64,000 nucleotides of DNA from contig NZ_BMMZ01000002.1 of assembly GCF_014646195.1 (NCBI RefSeq), positions 1-64,000 on the forward strand. The letters run 5' to 3'. Shown here in pieces: positions 1 to 9,376 of this stretch. Under the pieces are notes generated by a model that was given only the letters and a program-made list of their open reading frames with translations, was not told the DNA's origin and ran no database searches. The first letter of the stretch is position 1; every line of letters starts with the position of its first letter. The stretch is from Microlunatus endophyticus. GTDB lineage: Bacteria; Actinomycetota; Actinomycetes; Propionibacteriales; Propionibacteriaceae. The translations under genes were made by a program, and so were the position numbers.

Positions 1-327
1 GAAGCCGTCGAAGGAGCCGAAGTATTCGTCGATGGCGGCGGCGAGGTCGCCGGTGGGTTTGTCGCCGCCGTCGGGGGAGAGGTTGGGCCAGAAGACGGAG
101 TGGTTGATGTGGCCGCCGAGGTTGAAGGCGAGGTTCTTCTCGAGGCCGGCGACGGTGCCGAGGCTGTTTTTGTCGCGGGCTTCGGCGAGTTGGTCCAGGG
201 CGGTGTTGATGCCGGCGACGTAGGTGGCGTGGTGCTTGTCGTGGTGGAGTTCCATGATCTTGCCCGAGATGTGGGGCTCGAGGGCTGCGTAGTCGTAGGG
301 CAGATCGGGCAGCTCATAGACGGCCAT
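1..327 (-). CDS. sodA: superoxide dismutase (Fe/Mn type), C-terminus cut by window edge
   Basis: Cytosolic enzyme that dismutates superoxide to peroxide and oxygen. The first 109 codons are present, about half of a usual 200-residue enzyme; the gene continues off the left edge, so nothing suggests it is broken. The N-terminus has the family signature [14 protein letters not shown], the first metal-binding His block [10 protein letters not shown] (about residues 27-36) and the second, [10 protein letters not shown] (about residue 72). The later Asp and His ligands lie outside the window. The ATG follows a GAAAGGAAC ribosome site. It is transcribed away from the SOS-controlled gene to its right, and about 150 bp of shared upstream DNA separates them. 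Fe versus Mn cannot be told from this fragment. Confidence 0.96.
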   Translation of the reverse strand, partial: MAVYELPDLPYDYAALEPHISGKIMELHHDKHHATYVAGINTALDQLAEARDKNSLGTVAGLEKNLAFNLGGHINHSVFWPNLSPDGGDKPTGDLAAAIDEYFGSFDGF

Positions 328-416
328 CGTTGAGTTCCTTTCACAGGCGTTCTCGTACGGTCTTCAGATCTGATACCCATCCTGCAACTTCAACCTCGGT
401 TGAGCGCAAGGGGGTC

Positions 417-461
417 TTGCCTGGCGTGACTCGGCACCTCTAGAATCGAACACATGTTCTA
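417..461 (+). promoter_or_regulatory. promoter overlapped by a LexA (SOS) box
   Basis: The sequence reads -35 TTGCCT (417-422), an 18-bp spacer and -10 TAGAAT (441-446), then TCGAACACATGTTCTA at 446-461. The actinobacterial LexA consensus is TCGAAC-N4-GTTCGA; this site matches all but one position. It covers the end of the -10 and the expected start of transcription, the usual place for a repressor. The GAGGAGG ribosome site of the next gene follows at 464-470. Confidence 0.82.
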
Positions 462-475
462 TCGAGGAGGGTGCG

Positions 476-880
476 ATGGATGGGTATGCGCCGCCCGGCT
501 GGCCTGAGGTCGTACGGCCGCCCGGTGCCGTGGACTGGGACGCGCAGGCAGTGGCGTACCTGCTGGACTGCTGCCCCGCCGACTTCCGCAGCTATCCGGT
601 CCTGCGGCGCCATCCGATGGTGCTTGCTGTCTTTGCCCGGCACAGCGTGCGGGGCCAGCGCCGCGCCGCGGCCGATGGCGTGTCGACGGTCCGTTCCGAT
701 CTCGAGCAGCGGGTGGAGCATCGGGTGATCGACGAGGCCCTCGACGCCTGGCAGTCGGAGATCGCCCGGCTGGCCCGGGTCGAGCGTTCGGTCGACCTGC
801 TCAGCCGAGCCCTCGCCGGCGAGCGATTCGCTCCCCGGCTCGGCGAGGCGCTTGTCCATGGAGCTGGCCGGGCGGAATAG
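476..880 (+). CDS. conserved actinobacterial hypothetical protein, probably SOS-induced
   Basis: A 134-residue soluble protein without signal peptide or membrane segment; I recognise no named domain. The N-terminus is Pro-rich with Trp residues (GWPEVVRPPGAVDW), followed by a helical body with a YPVLRRHP motif (about residues 41-48) and an Arg/Glu-rich C-terminal helix. I recall similar short proteins in other actinobacteria but no function. The start is ATG with GAGGAGG at ideal spacing; the GTG five bases upstream is in another frame. The near-perfect LexA box on its promoter is the only functional clue and points to the DNA-damage response. The 3' end lies close to the next gene, so the two may be co-transcribed. 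Confidence 0.8.
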   Translation: MDGYAPPGWPEVVRPPGAVDWDAQAVAYLLDCCPADFRSYPVLRRHPMVLAVFARHSVRGQRRAAADGVSTVRSDLEQRVEHRVIDEALDAWQSEIARLARVERSVDLLSRALAGERFAPRLGEALVHGAGRAE

Positions 881-908
881 CCCGCGCGCCGGCTCGGTTG
901 TCGCCGGG

Positions 909-2003
909 GTGACACTGCTTTTCGAGCCATACACCCTGCGTACGCTGACCTTCCGCAACCGGATCTGGGTGGCGCCGATGTGCCAGTACAGTGCCGAGCC
1001 CGACGGACCCGAGGCGGGGGTGCCGAACGATTGGCACTTCGCCCACCTGGCCTCCCGCGCGACCGGTGGTGCCGGCCTGGTGATCACGGAGGCGACCGCA
1101 GTCAGCCCGGTGGGTCGGATCAGCCCGCAGGACCTGGGCATCTGGAACGACCGGCAGGTCGAAGCCTTCTCCCGGATCACCGCCTTCATCGCCTCCCAGG
1201 GCGCAGTGCCCGGTATCCAGTTGGCACACGCCGGCCGCAAGGCCTCGACGGCGCCGCCCTGGAACAGCGGCGGGCTGGTCACATCCCGGGACGGCGGCTG
1301 GGAACCGGTCGGACCGAGCCCGATCGCCTTCTCCGAGGATCTGGCGACGCCGCACGAGCTCACCGCCGACGAGATCGCCGGCATCGTCGAGGAATTCCGC
1401 GCCGCCGCCGAGCGCGCCCTGGCCGCGGGTTTCAAAGTCGCCGAGGTGCACGGCGCGCATGGCTATCTGACACATCAGTTCCTCTCGCCGATCAGCAACC
1501 ATCGGATCGACGGCTACGGCGGCAGCTTCGAGAACCGGATCCGCTTCGCGCTCGAGGTGACCGACGCGGTGCGCTCGGTGTGGCCCGAGGAGTTGCCGGT
1601 GCTGTTCCGGGTGTCTGCGACCGACTGGCTCGCCGAGGCCGGCGACGAGCGACCGAGCTGGACCGTCGACGACACGGTCGAGCTTGCCCGGCGGCTCAAG
1701 GAGCACGGGGTCGACCTGATCGACACCTCGACCGGTGGCAACGTCGCGGGTGCGAAGATCGCCCTCGGCCCCGCTTACCAGGTGCCCTTCGCGCGCCGGA
1801 TCCGCGACGAGGCCGGTATCGCCAGTGGTGCGGTCGGGCTGATCACCGAGCCCGTCCAGGCGGAGAAGATCGTCGCCGACGGTGACGCGGATGTGGTGCT
1901 GCTGGCGCGGGAGTTGCTGCGCGATCCGTACTGGCCGCTGCACGCCGCCCGCGAGTTGGGCGTCGATGTGACGGTGCCCGAGCAGTACGCCCGCGCGTTC
2001 TGA
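909..2003 (+). CDS. namA: NADPH dehydrogenase, old yellow enzyme of the YqjM/NamA class
   Basis: FMN-dependent ene-reductase that uses NADPH to reduce activated C=C bonds or electrophilic toxicants in the cytosol. The 364-residue barrel has the class features: [14 protein letters not shown] near the N-terminus with the redox-tuning Cys of thermophilic-like OYEs, LAHAGRKAS, the substrate-binding [14 protein letters not shown] and a C-terminal phosphate-binding stretch ending [13 protein letters not shown]. Length and order match B. subtilis YqjM closely. I chose GTG at 909 because it puts [15 protein letters not shown] at the normal N-terminus; a TTG 19 codons upstream would add a tail that overlaps the previous gene. 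Physiological substrate unknown. Confidence 0.92.
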   Translation: MTLLFEPYTLRTLTFRNRIWVAPMCQYSAEPDGPEAGVPNDWHFAHLASRATGGAGLVITEATAVSPVGRISPQDLGIWNDRQVEAFSRITAFIASQGAVPGIQLAHAGRKASTAPPWNSGGLVTSRDGGWEPVGPSPIAFSEDLATPHELTADEIAGIVEEFRAAAERALAAGFKVAEVHGAHGYLTHQFLSPISNHRIDGYGGSFENRIRFALEVTDAVRSVWPEELPVLFRVSATDWLAEAGDERPSWTVDDTVELARRLKEHGVDLIDTSTGGNVAGAKIALGPAYQVPFARRIRDEAGIASGAVGLITEPVQAEKIVADGDADVVLLARELLRDPYWPLHAARELGVDVTVPEQYARAF

Positions 2004-2112
2004 CACCGACCCGACAGCACAGGCCCGACGGCCGACGGGGCAGGCGGTCGCCGAGGCCGGAATCACGCCGCTCGGCGGCCCGGCCGAACTGTTTGAGCGG
2101 GCCCCGGCCACG

Positions 2113-2118
2113 TACACT
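2113..2118 (+). promoter_or_regulatory. candidate -10 element for a leaderless dxs transcript
   Basis: TACACT lies 7 nt upstream of the dxs ATG, and no convincing Shine-Dalgarno sequence is present. In actinobacteria this spacing is typical of -10 boxes whose transcript starts at the A of the start codon. No good -35 is seen at the matching distance (TTGAGC at 2093-2098 is closer than usual). Confidence 0.4.
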
Positions 2119-2125
2119 CAGGGAT

Positions 2126-4045
2126 ATGTCGCTGTTGGAGAAGATCAACGAGCCGCGTGATCTGCGGTCCCTCTCCACCGACCAGTTGGACCAGCTGGCG
2201 CAAGAGATCAGGGCCTTCCTGATCCACCACGTGAGCCAGACCGGCGGTCACCTCGGCCCGAATCTCGGCGTCGTCGAGCTGACGCTCGCCCTGCACCGGG
2301 TCTTCGAGTCCCCGCGCGACCCGATCATCTTCGACACCGGGCACCAGTCCTACGTCCACAAGATCCTGACTGGTCGCCGGGAGCTGTTCCCGACGCTCAA
2401 GCAGCGCTACGGGCTGTCGGGCTACCCGAGTCGTGCCGAGTCCGAGCACGACTGGGTGGAGAACCAGCACGCGTCGGCGTCACTGTCCTATGCCGACGGC
2501 CTGGCCAAGGCCTTCCGGCTGCGCGGCGACAACCACACCGTGGTCGCCGTGATCGGCGACGGTGCGCTGACCGGCGGGATGGCCTGGGAGGCGCTCAACA
2601 ACATCGCCGCGTCCCCGGACCTGCCGGTCGTGATCGTGGTCAACGACAACGGCCGCTCCTACACGCCGACCGTGGGGGCGATCGCCGATCATCTTTCGGC
2701 GCTGCGGACCGACCCGCGCTACGAACAGGTTCTTGATCTTGTCCGGCGCAGCGTCACGCGGACCCCGGTCGTCGGCAGTGCGGCGTACGAGGTGCTGCAC
2801 GGGGTGAAGACCGGGCTGAAGGACGTACTGGCCCCGCAGGGCATGTTCGCCGATCTTGGACTGAAATACGTCGGACCGATCGACGGCCACGACGTCGGTG
2901 CCGTCGAACGGGCGCTGCAGCAGGCCAAACATTTCGGCGGACCGGTCATGGTGCACGTGATCACCCACAAGGGCAAGGGATTCCCGGCCGCCGAGAACAA
3001 CGCCGAAGATCAGTTCCACACTGTGGGCAAGATCGACGAGATCACCGGTGCGCCGCTGTCCGGCCCGGGCGGACGCCAGTTCGCCGAGATCTTCGGCGAG
3101 GAGCTGGTCCGGCTCGGGCGTTTCGACGACCGGCTGGTCGCGATCACCGCGGCCATGCTCTATCCCACCGGGCTGCATCGCTTCGCGGAGGTCTTCCCGG
3201 AGCGGACCTTCGACGTCGGCATCGCCGAGCAGCACGCGGTCACCTCTGCCGCCGGGCTGGCGATGGGCGGCATGCACCCGGTCTTCGGTGTGTACGCGAC
3301 CTTCCTCAACCGGGCGTTCGACCAGGTGCTGCTGGATGTCGCGCTGCACCGGCTCGGCGTCACCTTCGTGCTGGACCGCGCCGGCGTCACCGGCAATGAC
3401 GGCGCCAGCCACAACGGCATGTGGGACCTGTCGATCCTGCAACTCGTACCAGGGTTGCAGCTCGCGGCTCCCCGGGACGCGACCCGGCTACGTCAGGCGC
3501 TCGGCCGGGCGGTGACGATCGACGATGCGCCGACGGTGATCAGATACTCCAAGGAGGTCGTGCCGGCCGATATCGATGCGGTGGACGTGATCGGCGGGAT
3601 CGACGTGCTGGCCCGGTGTGATCATGATCAGGTGCTGGTCGTGGGTTACGGTGCGATGGTGCCGACCGCACTGACGGTCGGCCGCCGGCTGGCCGACCAG
3701 GGCATCGGCGCGACAGTCGTCGATCCGGTCTGGGCGCTGCCGGTCAACCCGGCGTTGATCGATTGCGCCGCCCGTCACCAGTTGGTGATCACCATCGAGG
3801 ACAACGGCGTGGTCGGCGGTTGTGGAGCCCGGCTCGCCCAGGAGCTCTCGCACCGCAAGATCAAGACACCGGTGCGCAATTTCGGTGTGCCGCAACGATT
3901 CCTGGAGCACGGCAGCCGCTCCGGCCTGCTGGAGGAGCTGGGTCTGTCGGCCCAGGAGATCGCCAGGGAGACCCTGGAGGAGATCGTCGGGCACGCCCGC
4001 CCGCTGACCACCGAGGACGTGCTGGCCGACCGGCCCCAGTCCTGA
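2126..4045 (+). CDS. dxs: 1-deoxy-D-xylulose-5-phosphate synthase
   Basis: Thiamine-diphosphate enzyme that condenses pyruvate and glyceraldehyde 3-phosphate to DXP, the first step of the MEP isoprenoid pathway. The 639-residue protein has all three transketolase-like parts: the N-terminal TPP module with [11 protein letters not shown], the [13 protein letters not shown] motif and [16 protein letters not shown] (about residues 145-160); the pyrimidine-binding module with [16 protein letters not shown] (about 365-380); and the C-terminal domain. ATG at 2126 gives the usual [13 protein letters not shown] start. It stands alone on the plus strand; the previous gene ends 122 bp upstream. The 5' DNA suggests a leaderless mRNA, and no TPP riboswitch fold was seen. 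Confidence 0.97.
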   Translation: MSLLEKINEPRDLRSLSTDQLDQLAQEIRAFLIHHVSQTGGHLGPNLGVVELTLALHRVFESPRDPIIFDTGHQSYVHKILTGRRELFPTLKQRYGLSGYPSRAESEHDWVENQHASASLSYADGLAKAFRLRGDNHTVVAVIGDGALTGGMAWEALNNIAASPDLPVVIVVNDNGRSYTPTVGAIADHLSALRTDPRYEQVLDLVRRSVTRTPVVGSAAYEVLHGVKTGLKDVLAPQGMFADLGLKYVGPIDGHDVGAVERALQQAKHFGGPVMVHVITHKGKGFPAAENNAEDQFHTVGKIDEITGAPLSGPGGRQFAEIFGEELVRLGRFDDRLVAITAAMLYPTGLHRFAEVFPERTFDVGIAEQHAVTSAAGLAMGGMHPVFGVYATFLNRAFDQVLLDVALHRLGVTFVLDRAGVTGNDGASHNGMWDLSILQLVPGLQLAAPRDATRLRQALGRAVTIDDAPTVIRYSKEVVPADIDAVDVIGGIDVLARCDHDQVLVVGYGAMVPTALTVGRRLADQGIGATVVDPVWALPVNPALIDCAARHQLVITIEDNGVVGGCGARLAQELSHRKIKTPVRNFGVPQRFLEHGSRSGLLEELGLSAQEIARETLEEIVGHARPLTTEDVLADRPQS

Positions 4046-4066
4046 CCCGACGGCTCCCGCTCGGCC

Positions 4067-4086
4067 CCCGCGCGGAGATTCGCGGG
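4067..4086. terminator. GC-rich hairpin after dxs
   Basis: CCCGCG, an 8-nt loop and CGCGGG form a perfect 6-bp stem 22 bp past the dxs stop. No T-run follows, as is common in high-GC actinobacteria, so terminator function is only likely. Confidence 0.4.
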
Positions 4087-4117
4087 TCACTGTGGTGCTC
4101 CGGTGCTCACTTGCCAG

Positions 4118-4330
4118 AACTCGTGACAGCTCGAGTTGCGGCTTCCGTACGGCGTCGGGTGCCCTTGGAACTCGCGACAACCCGGGTTCGGTTGCCTGGG
4201 ATTTCGTAACTCGTGACAACTTGAGTTCGCGGTCGCGTACGGCCGGATTGGTGCGCGCAACTCGCGACAACTCGACATGCGGCGCCTACGCGGCGATAGC
4301 GAGAGAGGGAAACTCGCGACAACTCGAGTT
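4118..4330. repeat. array of five 20-bp hairpin repeats
   Basis: Five copies of a 20-bp element, best form AACTCGCGACAACTCGAGTT, begin at 4118, 4169, 4208, 4259 and 4311. Ends AACTCG and CGAGTT are complementary, so most copies can form a 6-bp stem with an 8-nt loop; copy two has compensating changes (CCCGGGTT). Distances between starts are 51, 39, 51 and 52 bp. The spacers share a GCGG..CGTACGGC-like core, so the true unit is about 51 bp. The array fills most of the 402-bp gap between dxs and rtcB. I see no gene in the gap: reading frames through it only repeat short Ser-Ser-Cys-His-Glu-Leu-like peptides. A two-copy locus of the same family lies at 44630-44700. Confidence 0.85.
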
Positions 4331-4447
4331 GGAGCCGACCCGGCCGGCTGAAAACCGTTCGCATCGACCGTCGCCGACCTTCATCATGATCGTCGGCCCG
4401 GCAACCGGGCTGCGTCATAACGTGACACACGAACGGAGGAGGTCAGA

Positions 4448-5611
4448 ATGCCTGAGCAATTGGAGAAGAAGTTGATCAATTGGGCGTCCGTCCTGGAGGA
4501 CAGCACCCGCGAACAGGCGGTGACCACCTCCGGGCTGCCGTTCATCTTCCCGCACCTGGCGCTGATGCCCGACGCCCACCTGGGCAAGGGCGCGACGGTC
4601 GGTTCAGTCATCCCGACCGACCGGGCGATCATCCCGGCGGCCGTTGGCGTGGACATCGGTTGCGGCATGATCGCGGTACGGACCCAGTTCGAGGTCGGCG
4701 ATCTGCCGACCGATCGGCAGTCGGTGCGGACGATGATCGAGTCCGCGATTCCGCTGTCGGCCGGGTTCTACAACCGGGACGTGTATGCCGGCCACACGGC
4801 GGAGCGGATCGAGACGCTGCGGCTGGCAGCAGATTTCGATCTTGATCGGTACGCACCCAACTGGCCGATGCAGCTGGGCAGCCTGGGATCGGGGAACCAT
4901 TTCATCGAGATCTCGGTGGACGGCGAGGATCGTGTCTGGCTGTTCCTGCACTCGGGCAGCCGGGGTGTCGGCAACAAGATCGCCCAGCATCACATCAAGC
5001 AAGCGCAGAAGATCATGAAGCAGTACTGGATCGACCTGCCGGATCCTGATCTTGCCTACCTGGTCGAAGGGACGAAGGAGTTCAGCTCCTACCTGGCCGA
5101 ATTGCACTGGGCGCAGGCATTCGCGCTGGCCAACCGGGACGAGATGATGGACCGGGTGGTCGCTGCGGTCGGGGAGTGGACCGGCGCGACGGTCGAGCGG
5201 GAACTGGTGGTCAACTGCCACCACAACTACACCGCGCGGGAGAAGCACTTCGGCCGGAGCGTCTGGGTCTCCCGGAAGGGTGCGATCGACGCTCATGAGG
5301 GTGTCTGGGGCCTGATCCCGGGCAGCATGGGCACCGCGTCGTACGTCGTGGTCGGCAAGGGCAATCCGGTCGCGTTGTGCTCGGCTCCGCACGGTGCCGG
5401 CCGGCGGCTGTCCCGGTCCGCGGCCCGGCGGCAGTTCACTGCCGACGACCTGCGGGCGGCGATGGGGGAGATCGAGTATCGCGACACCGATGCCTTCGTC
5501 GACGAGATCCCGGCGGCGTACAAGGACGTCGAGCAGGTGATGGCCGATGCGGCCGATCTGGTCGACATCCGGTATCGGCTGCGGCAGATCGTCAACGTCA
5601 AGGGCGACTGA
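4448..5611 (+). CDS. rtcB: RtcB-type RNA ligase (3'-phosphate/5'-OH)
   Basis: GTP- and Mn-dependent ligase that joins a 2',3'-cyclic- or 3'-phosphate RNA end to a 5'-OH end, used in RNA repair after cleavage. The 387-residue protein has the complete motif set: PDAHLGKGATVGSV, GVDIGCGM with the metal-binding Cys, GSGNHFIE, HSGSRGVGN, NCHHNYTARE, SRKGAIDAHEG, GSMGT and the nucleophile-His motif SAPHGAGRRLSR near residue 315. Length is that of the shorter bacterial enzymes. The start has a strong GGAGGAGGT site. No archease, RtcA cyclase or RtcR regulator is adjacent, so it is a stand-alone repair enzyme here. The hairpin-repeat array lies directly upstream and could be part of its leader. Confidence 0.95.
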   Translation: MPEQLEKKLINWASVLEDSTREQAVTTSGLPFIFPHLALMPDAHLGKGATVGSVIPTDRAIIPAAVGVDIGCGMIAVRTQFEVGDLPTDRQSVRTMIESAIPLSAGFYNRDVYAGHTAERIETLRLAADFDLDRYAPNWPMQLGSLGSGNHFIEISVDGEDRVWLFLHSGSRGVGNKIAQHHIKQAQKIMKQYWIDLPDPDLAYLVEGTKEFSSYLAELHWAQAFALANRDEMMDRVVAAVGEWTGATVERELVVNCHHNYTAREKHFGRSVWVSRKGAIDAHEGVWGLIPGSMGTASYVVVGKGNPVALCSAPHGAGRRLSRSAARRQFTADDLRAAMGEIEYRDTDAFVDEIPAAYKDVEQVMADAADLVDIRYRLRQIVNVKGD

Positions 5612-5665
5612 CGCGCCTGCGACGCGCGGTGGGTGTATTCCGGCTCGTCGGAGTCCTGTGGCTCT

Positions 5666-5677
5666 ACTGTGAACAGT
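5666..5677. promoter_or_regulatory. small inverted repeat upstream of the permease
   Basis: ACTGT-GA-ACAGT is a perfect 5-bp inverted repeat 37 bp before the permease start. Operator-like in shape, but I cannot name a regulator. Confidence 0.25.
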
Positions 5678-5713
5678 GCGGCTTACTCATCTCGACCGAG
5701 AGGGGCAGTACCG

Positions 5714-7204
5714 GTGAGCGTCCTGAGGACCAAGTCCATCGAGCAATCGCTCGCGGACACCGACGAGCCGGAATACCGGCTCAAGAAGAATCTGAGCGCA
5801 CTCGACCTGACGGTCTTCGGCATCGGCGTCGTGATCGGTGCCGGCATCTTCACCCTGACCGGGCGGGCGGCGGGCACGATGGCCGGCCCGAGCATCGTGT
5901 TGAGCTTCGTGCTGTCCGGGTTGTGTTGCGCTTTCGCCGCGCTCTGCTACGCCGAATTCGCCTCGACTGTGCCGGTCTCCGGCTCGGCGTACACCTTCTC
6001 CTATGCCAGTCTCGGTGAGCTGATCGCCTGGATCATCGGCTGGGACCTGATGCTGGAGCTGCTGGTCGGTGCGGGCACCGTCGCCCAGGGCTGGTCGGAA
6101 TACGCCCAGTTACTGATCCAGCAGCTCGGCGCGAAGGGCTTCTCTGCCGAGATCGGTCCGTTCCATTGGCTGGCGGCGTTGTTGGTCCTCGGACTCTGCG
6201 TGTTGATCACGGTCGGCATCAAGGAGTCGCTGCGGGTCAACATGGTCCTGGTGTTCCTGAAACTCTTCATCGTGCTGTTCGTGATCATTGCCGGTCTGTT
6301 CTTCATCAACGGGGCGAACTACTCGCCGTTCATCCCGCCGGCCCGGCCGGGTGATCAGGTGAGTGGGCTGGCCGAGCCGCTGTTGCAGGCGGTCCTCGGG
6401 ATGCAGCCGACGGCCTTCGGAGTATTCGGCATCTTCTCCGGCGCGGCGCTGGTCTTCTTCGCCTACATCGGATTCGACGTGGTCGCCACCACCGCCGAGG
6501 AGGCCAAGAACCCGCAGCGGGATCTGCCGATCGGCATCATCGCGTCCTTGATCATCTGCACCGTGCTCTACTGCGCGGTCTGCCTGGTGATCACCGGGAT
6601 GGTCCGCTACGACAAGATCGATCCGGACGCGGCGCTGGCGGAGGCGTTCACCACCGTCGGTCATGGATGGATGGCGACGATCATCTCGGCGGGCGCGGTT
6701 GCGGGGCTGATGACCGTGGTCCTGACCCTGATGACCGGCGCGTCCCGGGTGGTGTTCGCGATGTCGCGTGACCATCTGCTGCCGCCCGGGCTGGGCACCC
6801 TGCACTCGTCCTTCAAGACGCCGTACCGGGTGATTGCGATCATCGGCGTGCTGGGCGTCCTGATCGCCGGATTCATCCCGGAGGACTGGTTGGCCGACAT
6901 GGTCAACATCGGCACCTTGACCGCCTTCATCCTGGTGTCGATCGGCGTCATCGTGTTGCGGCGTACTCGCCCGGACCTGCCGCGTGCCTTCCGGGTGCCG
7001 GGCGTTCCGGTGATCCCGATCATCGCGGCGCTGATCTGCTTCTACCTGACGATCAACCTGTCCATCGAGACCTGGCTGCGGTTCCTGGTCTGGATGGTCA
7101 TCGGCTTCGTGATCTACTTCGGCTACAGCCGGACGCACTCCCGGCTGGCGACCGGGGCGGACCAACACGGCAACGCACCGACCGCCCCGGCCGACCAGAG
7201 TTGA
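5714..7204 (+). CDS. APC-superfamily amino-acid permease
   Basis: Integral membrane transporter, probably importing an amino acid by cation symport or exchange. The 496-residue protein has about 12 hydrophobic segments. The first carries the APC signature VIGAGIFTLTG (unwound helix 1 that binds the substrate backbone), preceded by the LKKNLSALDLTVFGIG entry motif of the CAT/YfnA group. A second landmark is the FFAYIGFDVVATTAEEAKNPQRDLP motif (about residues 240-265). GTG at 5714 is chosen because it gives the standard cytosolic N-terminus (VSVLRTKSIEQSL); reading further upstream adds unrelated residues. Substrate cannot be read from sequence; cationic amino acids are the usual guess for this subgroup. 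Confidence 0.9.
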   Translation: MSVLRTKSIEQSLADTDEPEYRLKKNLSALDLTVFGIGVVIGAGIFTLTGRAAGTMAGPSIVLSFVLSGLCCAFAALCYAEFASTVPVSGSAYTFSYASLGELIAWIIGWDLMLELLVGAGTVAQGWSEYAQLLIQQLGAKGFSAEIGPFHWLAALLVLGLCVLITVGIKESLRVNMVLVFLKLFIVLFVIIAGLFFINGANYSPFIPPARPGDQVSGLAEPLLQAVLGMQPTAFGVFGIFSGAALVFFAYIGFDVVATTAEEAKNPQRDLPIGIIASLIICTVLYCAVCLVITGMVRYDKIDPDAALAEAFTTVGHGWMATIISAGAVAGLMTVVLTLMTGASRVVFAMSRDHLLPPGLGTLHSSFKTPYRVIAIIGVLGVLIAGFIPEDWLADMVNIGTLTAFILVSIGVIVLRRTRPDLPRAFRVPGVPVIPIIAALICFYLTINLSIETWLRFLVWMVIGFVIYFGYSRTHSRLATGADQHGNAPTAPADQS

Positions 7205-7237
7205 TCACGATCCCGATCACCTCTGCCGGGGGTGTGG

Positions 7238-9376
7238 TCAGCGGGCGACGCTGGCCACACCCGCCGGCAGGAAGCGGCGTCCGATCACCTTCTCCGAGAC
7301 GCCGGTGCGGTCCAGGTACGGTGTGATGCCGCCGTCGTGGAACGGCCAGCCGGCACCCAGGATCAGGCACAGGTCGATGTCCATCGGCGCCTGGACCACC
7401 TTCTCGTCCAGCATCAGCCCGATCTCCTCCGCCAGCGCGGAGGTGGCGCGTTCGAGGATCTGCTCGGCGGTGCTCGGTTTGTCGCCGACCGTGAAGAGCG
7501 ACTTCACGTCGTCGGGGACGTACGGCTTGCCCTCGGTATCCCAGTCATAGACGCCCGGACGCTTGGACGCGACGAGCGCTTTGAGATTGTCCGAGACGGT
7601 GAACCGATCACCGAGTTTGGCGTTGAGCGTTTCCGCAACGTGCAATGCGATCGCGGGACCGACGAGCTGGGTCAGCACCATCGGCGTCATCGGCAGGCCT
7701 AGCGGTTGCAGCGCCCGATCGGCGACCTCGATCGGCGTGCCCTCGTCGATCGAGGCGATCACCTCGCCCATCAGCCGGGTCAGCAGCCGGTTGACGACGA
7801 ACGCCGGCGCGTCGGACACGATCACCGCGTTCTTCCGCAGCTTCTTGGCCACCGCGAGCGCGGTGGCGACCGTCGGGTCGTCGGTCTTCTCGCCGCGGGC
7901 CACCTCCAGCAGCGGCAGGACGGCGACCGGGTTGAAGAAGTGGAAGCCGACCACGCGTTCGGGATGATCAAGATCGGCGGCCATCTCGGACACCGACAGC
8001 GACGAGGTGTTGGTCGCCAGCACTGTCTCGGCCGCGACGTGCTTCTCCAGCTGGGCGAAGACCTGCTTCTTGACCGACAGCTCCTCGAAGACAGCCTCGA
8101 TCACGAATTCGCAGTCGGCGTAGGCGCTGTAGTCGGTGGTGCCGGTGATCAGCGCCTTGAAGTGGTTGGCGGTGTCGGCGTTGATCCGGCCGCGGGACAA
8201 CAACCGCTCGATCTCGCCGTGCACGCCGGCCATACCGCGGTCCACCCGCTCCTGGTCGACATCGCTGATCACCACCGGCACTTGGAGCCGCCGGATGAAG
8301 AGCAACGCCAGCTGGGACGCCATCAACCCGGCGCCGACGACGCCGACCTTGGTCACAGTACGGGCCAGCCAGGAGTCCGGTGCGCCGGCGGGCTTGCGGG
8401 CCCGCTTCTGCACCAGGTCGAAGGAATACAGGCCGGCGCGCAGCTCGTCGGACAGGATCAGCTCGGTCAGCGCCGCGTTCTCCCGTTCGAACGCCGCATC
8501 CCGGTCCGGCACCTTGGCCGCGGCGACCAGATCCAATGCCCTGTACGGCGCCGGTGCAGCTCCCGAGACCTTGGCGTCGGCGATCGCCTTGCCGCGGGCG
8601 ACCGCGTCGTCCCACGCCTGTCCGCGATCGGGCTCCGGGCGGTCAATGGTGATCTTGCCCGCGACCACCTGGCCGGCCCAGTCCAGCGACCGCTCCAAGA
8701 AGTCGGCGCCGTCGAAGATCGCGTCCGCAAGACCGAGCTCGTACGCCTGCGGCCCGGTGAGCATCCGGTTGTTGTTCAGCGGATTCTCGATGATCACCGT
8801 GATCGCTCTGTCGGCACCGATCAGGTTGGGCAGCAGGTAGGCGCCGCCCCAGCCGGGCACCAGGCCGAGGAACACCTCGGGCAGCGCCAGCCCGGCTGCC
8901 GAGCGGGAGACCGTACGGTACTGGGAGTTGAGGCCGACCTCGAGTCCGCCGCCGAGGGCGAGTCCGTTGTAGAAGGTGAAGGTCGGGATCTTCGCCGTGC
9001 CCAGCTTGCCGAAGACGCCGTGGCCGATCCGGGCGATCGACTCGGCCTGCTCGGGCTCGGTGATCTTGGAGACGCCGGCGAGATCGGCACCGGCTGCCAG
9101 GATGAACGGCTTACCGGTGATCGCGATCGCGGCGACGCCACCCTGATCAGGCGCCGTGCGGGCCAGAGCGGCATCGATGGCCTGGTTGAGATTGCCGAGG
9201 CTGGCCGGCCCGAAGGTGTTGGGCCGGGTGTGGTCCTGGCCATTGTCCAGCGTGATCAACACCGCGGTGCCGGCGCCGTGCGGTAGTTCGACGTCACGGC
9301 TCAATGCCTGGGTGACGACGGATTCGTCCGCGAGCGCGGCGGCCTCGTCGATCATGGTCTGCAGATCCTTGGTCAC
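7238..9376 (-). CDS. fadB: fatty-acid oxidation multifunctional enzyme, alpha subunit (enoyl-CoA hydratase / 3-hydroxyacyl-CoA dehydrogenase)
   Basis: Carries out the hydration and NAD-dependent dehydrogenation steps of beta-oxidation and partners with the thiolase encoded just upstream. The crotonase-like N-terminal domain (about residues 1-190) has an oxyanion-hole-type AAGADLAGV and GGLEVGLNSQY. A linker leads to the NAD-binding fold, GVVGAGLMASQLALL near residue 320, then GFHFFNPVAVLPLLEV with the catalytic His, and C-terminal dehydrogenase domains. Total 712 residues, normal for the family. The start GTG shares 4 nt (GTGA) with the fadA stop, which indicates translational coupling; a longer frame into fadA is unlikely. 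It converges with the permease gene, only 33 bp apart. Confidence 0.94.
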   Translation of the reverse strand: MTKDLQTMIDEAAALADESVVTQALSRDVELPHGAGTAVLITLDNGQDHTRPNTFGPASLGNLNQAIDAALARTAPDQGGVAAIAITGKPFILAAGADLAGVSKITEPEQAESIARIGHGVFGKLGTAKIPTFTFYNGLALGGGLEVGLNSQYRTVSRSAAGLALPEVFLGLVPGWGGAYLLPNLIGADRAITVIIENPLNNNRMLTGPQAYELGLADAIFDGADFLERSLDWAGQVVAGKITIDRPEPDRGQAWDDAVARGKAIADAKVSGAAPAPYRALDLVAAAKVPDRDAAFERENAALTELILSDELRAGLYSFDLVQKRARKPAGAPDSWLARTVTKVGVVGAGLMASQLALLFIRRLQVPVVISDVDQERVDRGMAGVHGEIERLLSRGRINADTANHFKALITGTTDYSAYADCEFVIEAVFEELSVKKQVFAQLEKHVAAETVLATNTSSLSVSEMAADLDHPERVVGFHFFNPVAVLPLLEVARGEKTDDPTVATALAVAKKLRKNAVIVSDAPAFVVNRLLTRLMGEVIASIDEGTPIEVADRALQPLGLPMTPMVLTQLVGPAIALHVAETLNAKLGDRFTVSDNLKALVASKRPGVYDWDTEGKPYVPDDVKSLFTVGDKPSTAEQILERATSALAEEIGLMLDEKVVQAPMDIDLCLILGAGWPFHDGGITPYLDRTGVSEKVIGRRFLPAGVASVAR

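Noticed and set aside
2004..2125. TPP riboswitch before dxs
   Set aside because: No thi-box-like sequence or fold could be recognised, and the -10/ATG spacing suggests there is no leader RNA.
4087..4278. Peptide with repeated Ser-Ser-Cys-His-Glu-Leu units on the minus strand
   Set aside because: It is only the translation of the DNA hairpin repeats; no ribosome site and no family match.
4118..4330. Possible CRISPR array (20-bp repeats with about 31-bp spacers)
   Set aside because: Repeats are too short and imperfect, spacers resemble each other and one is 19 bp, and no cas genes are in the window.
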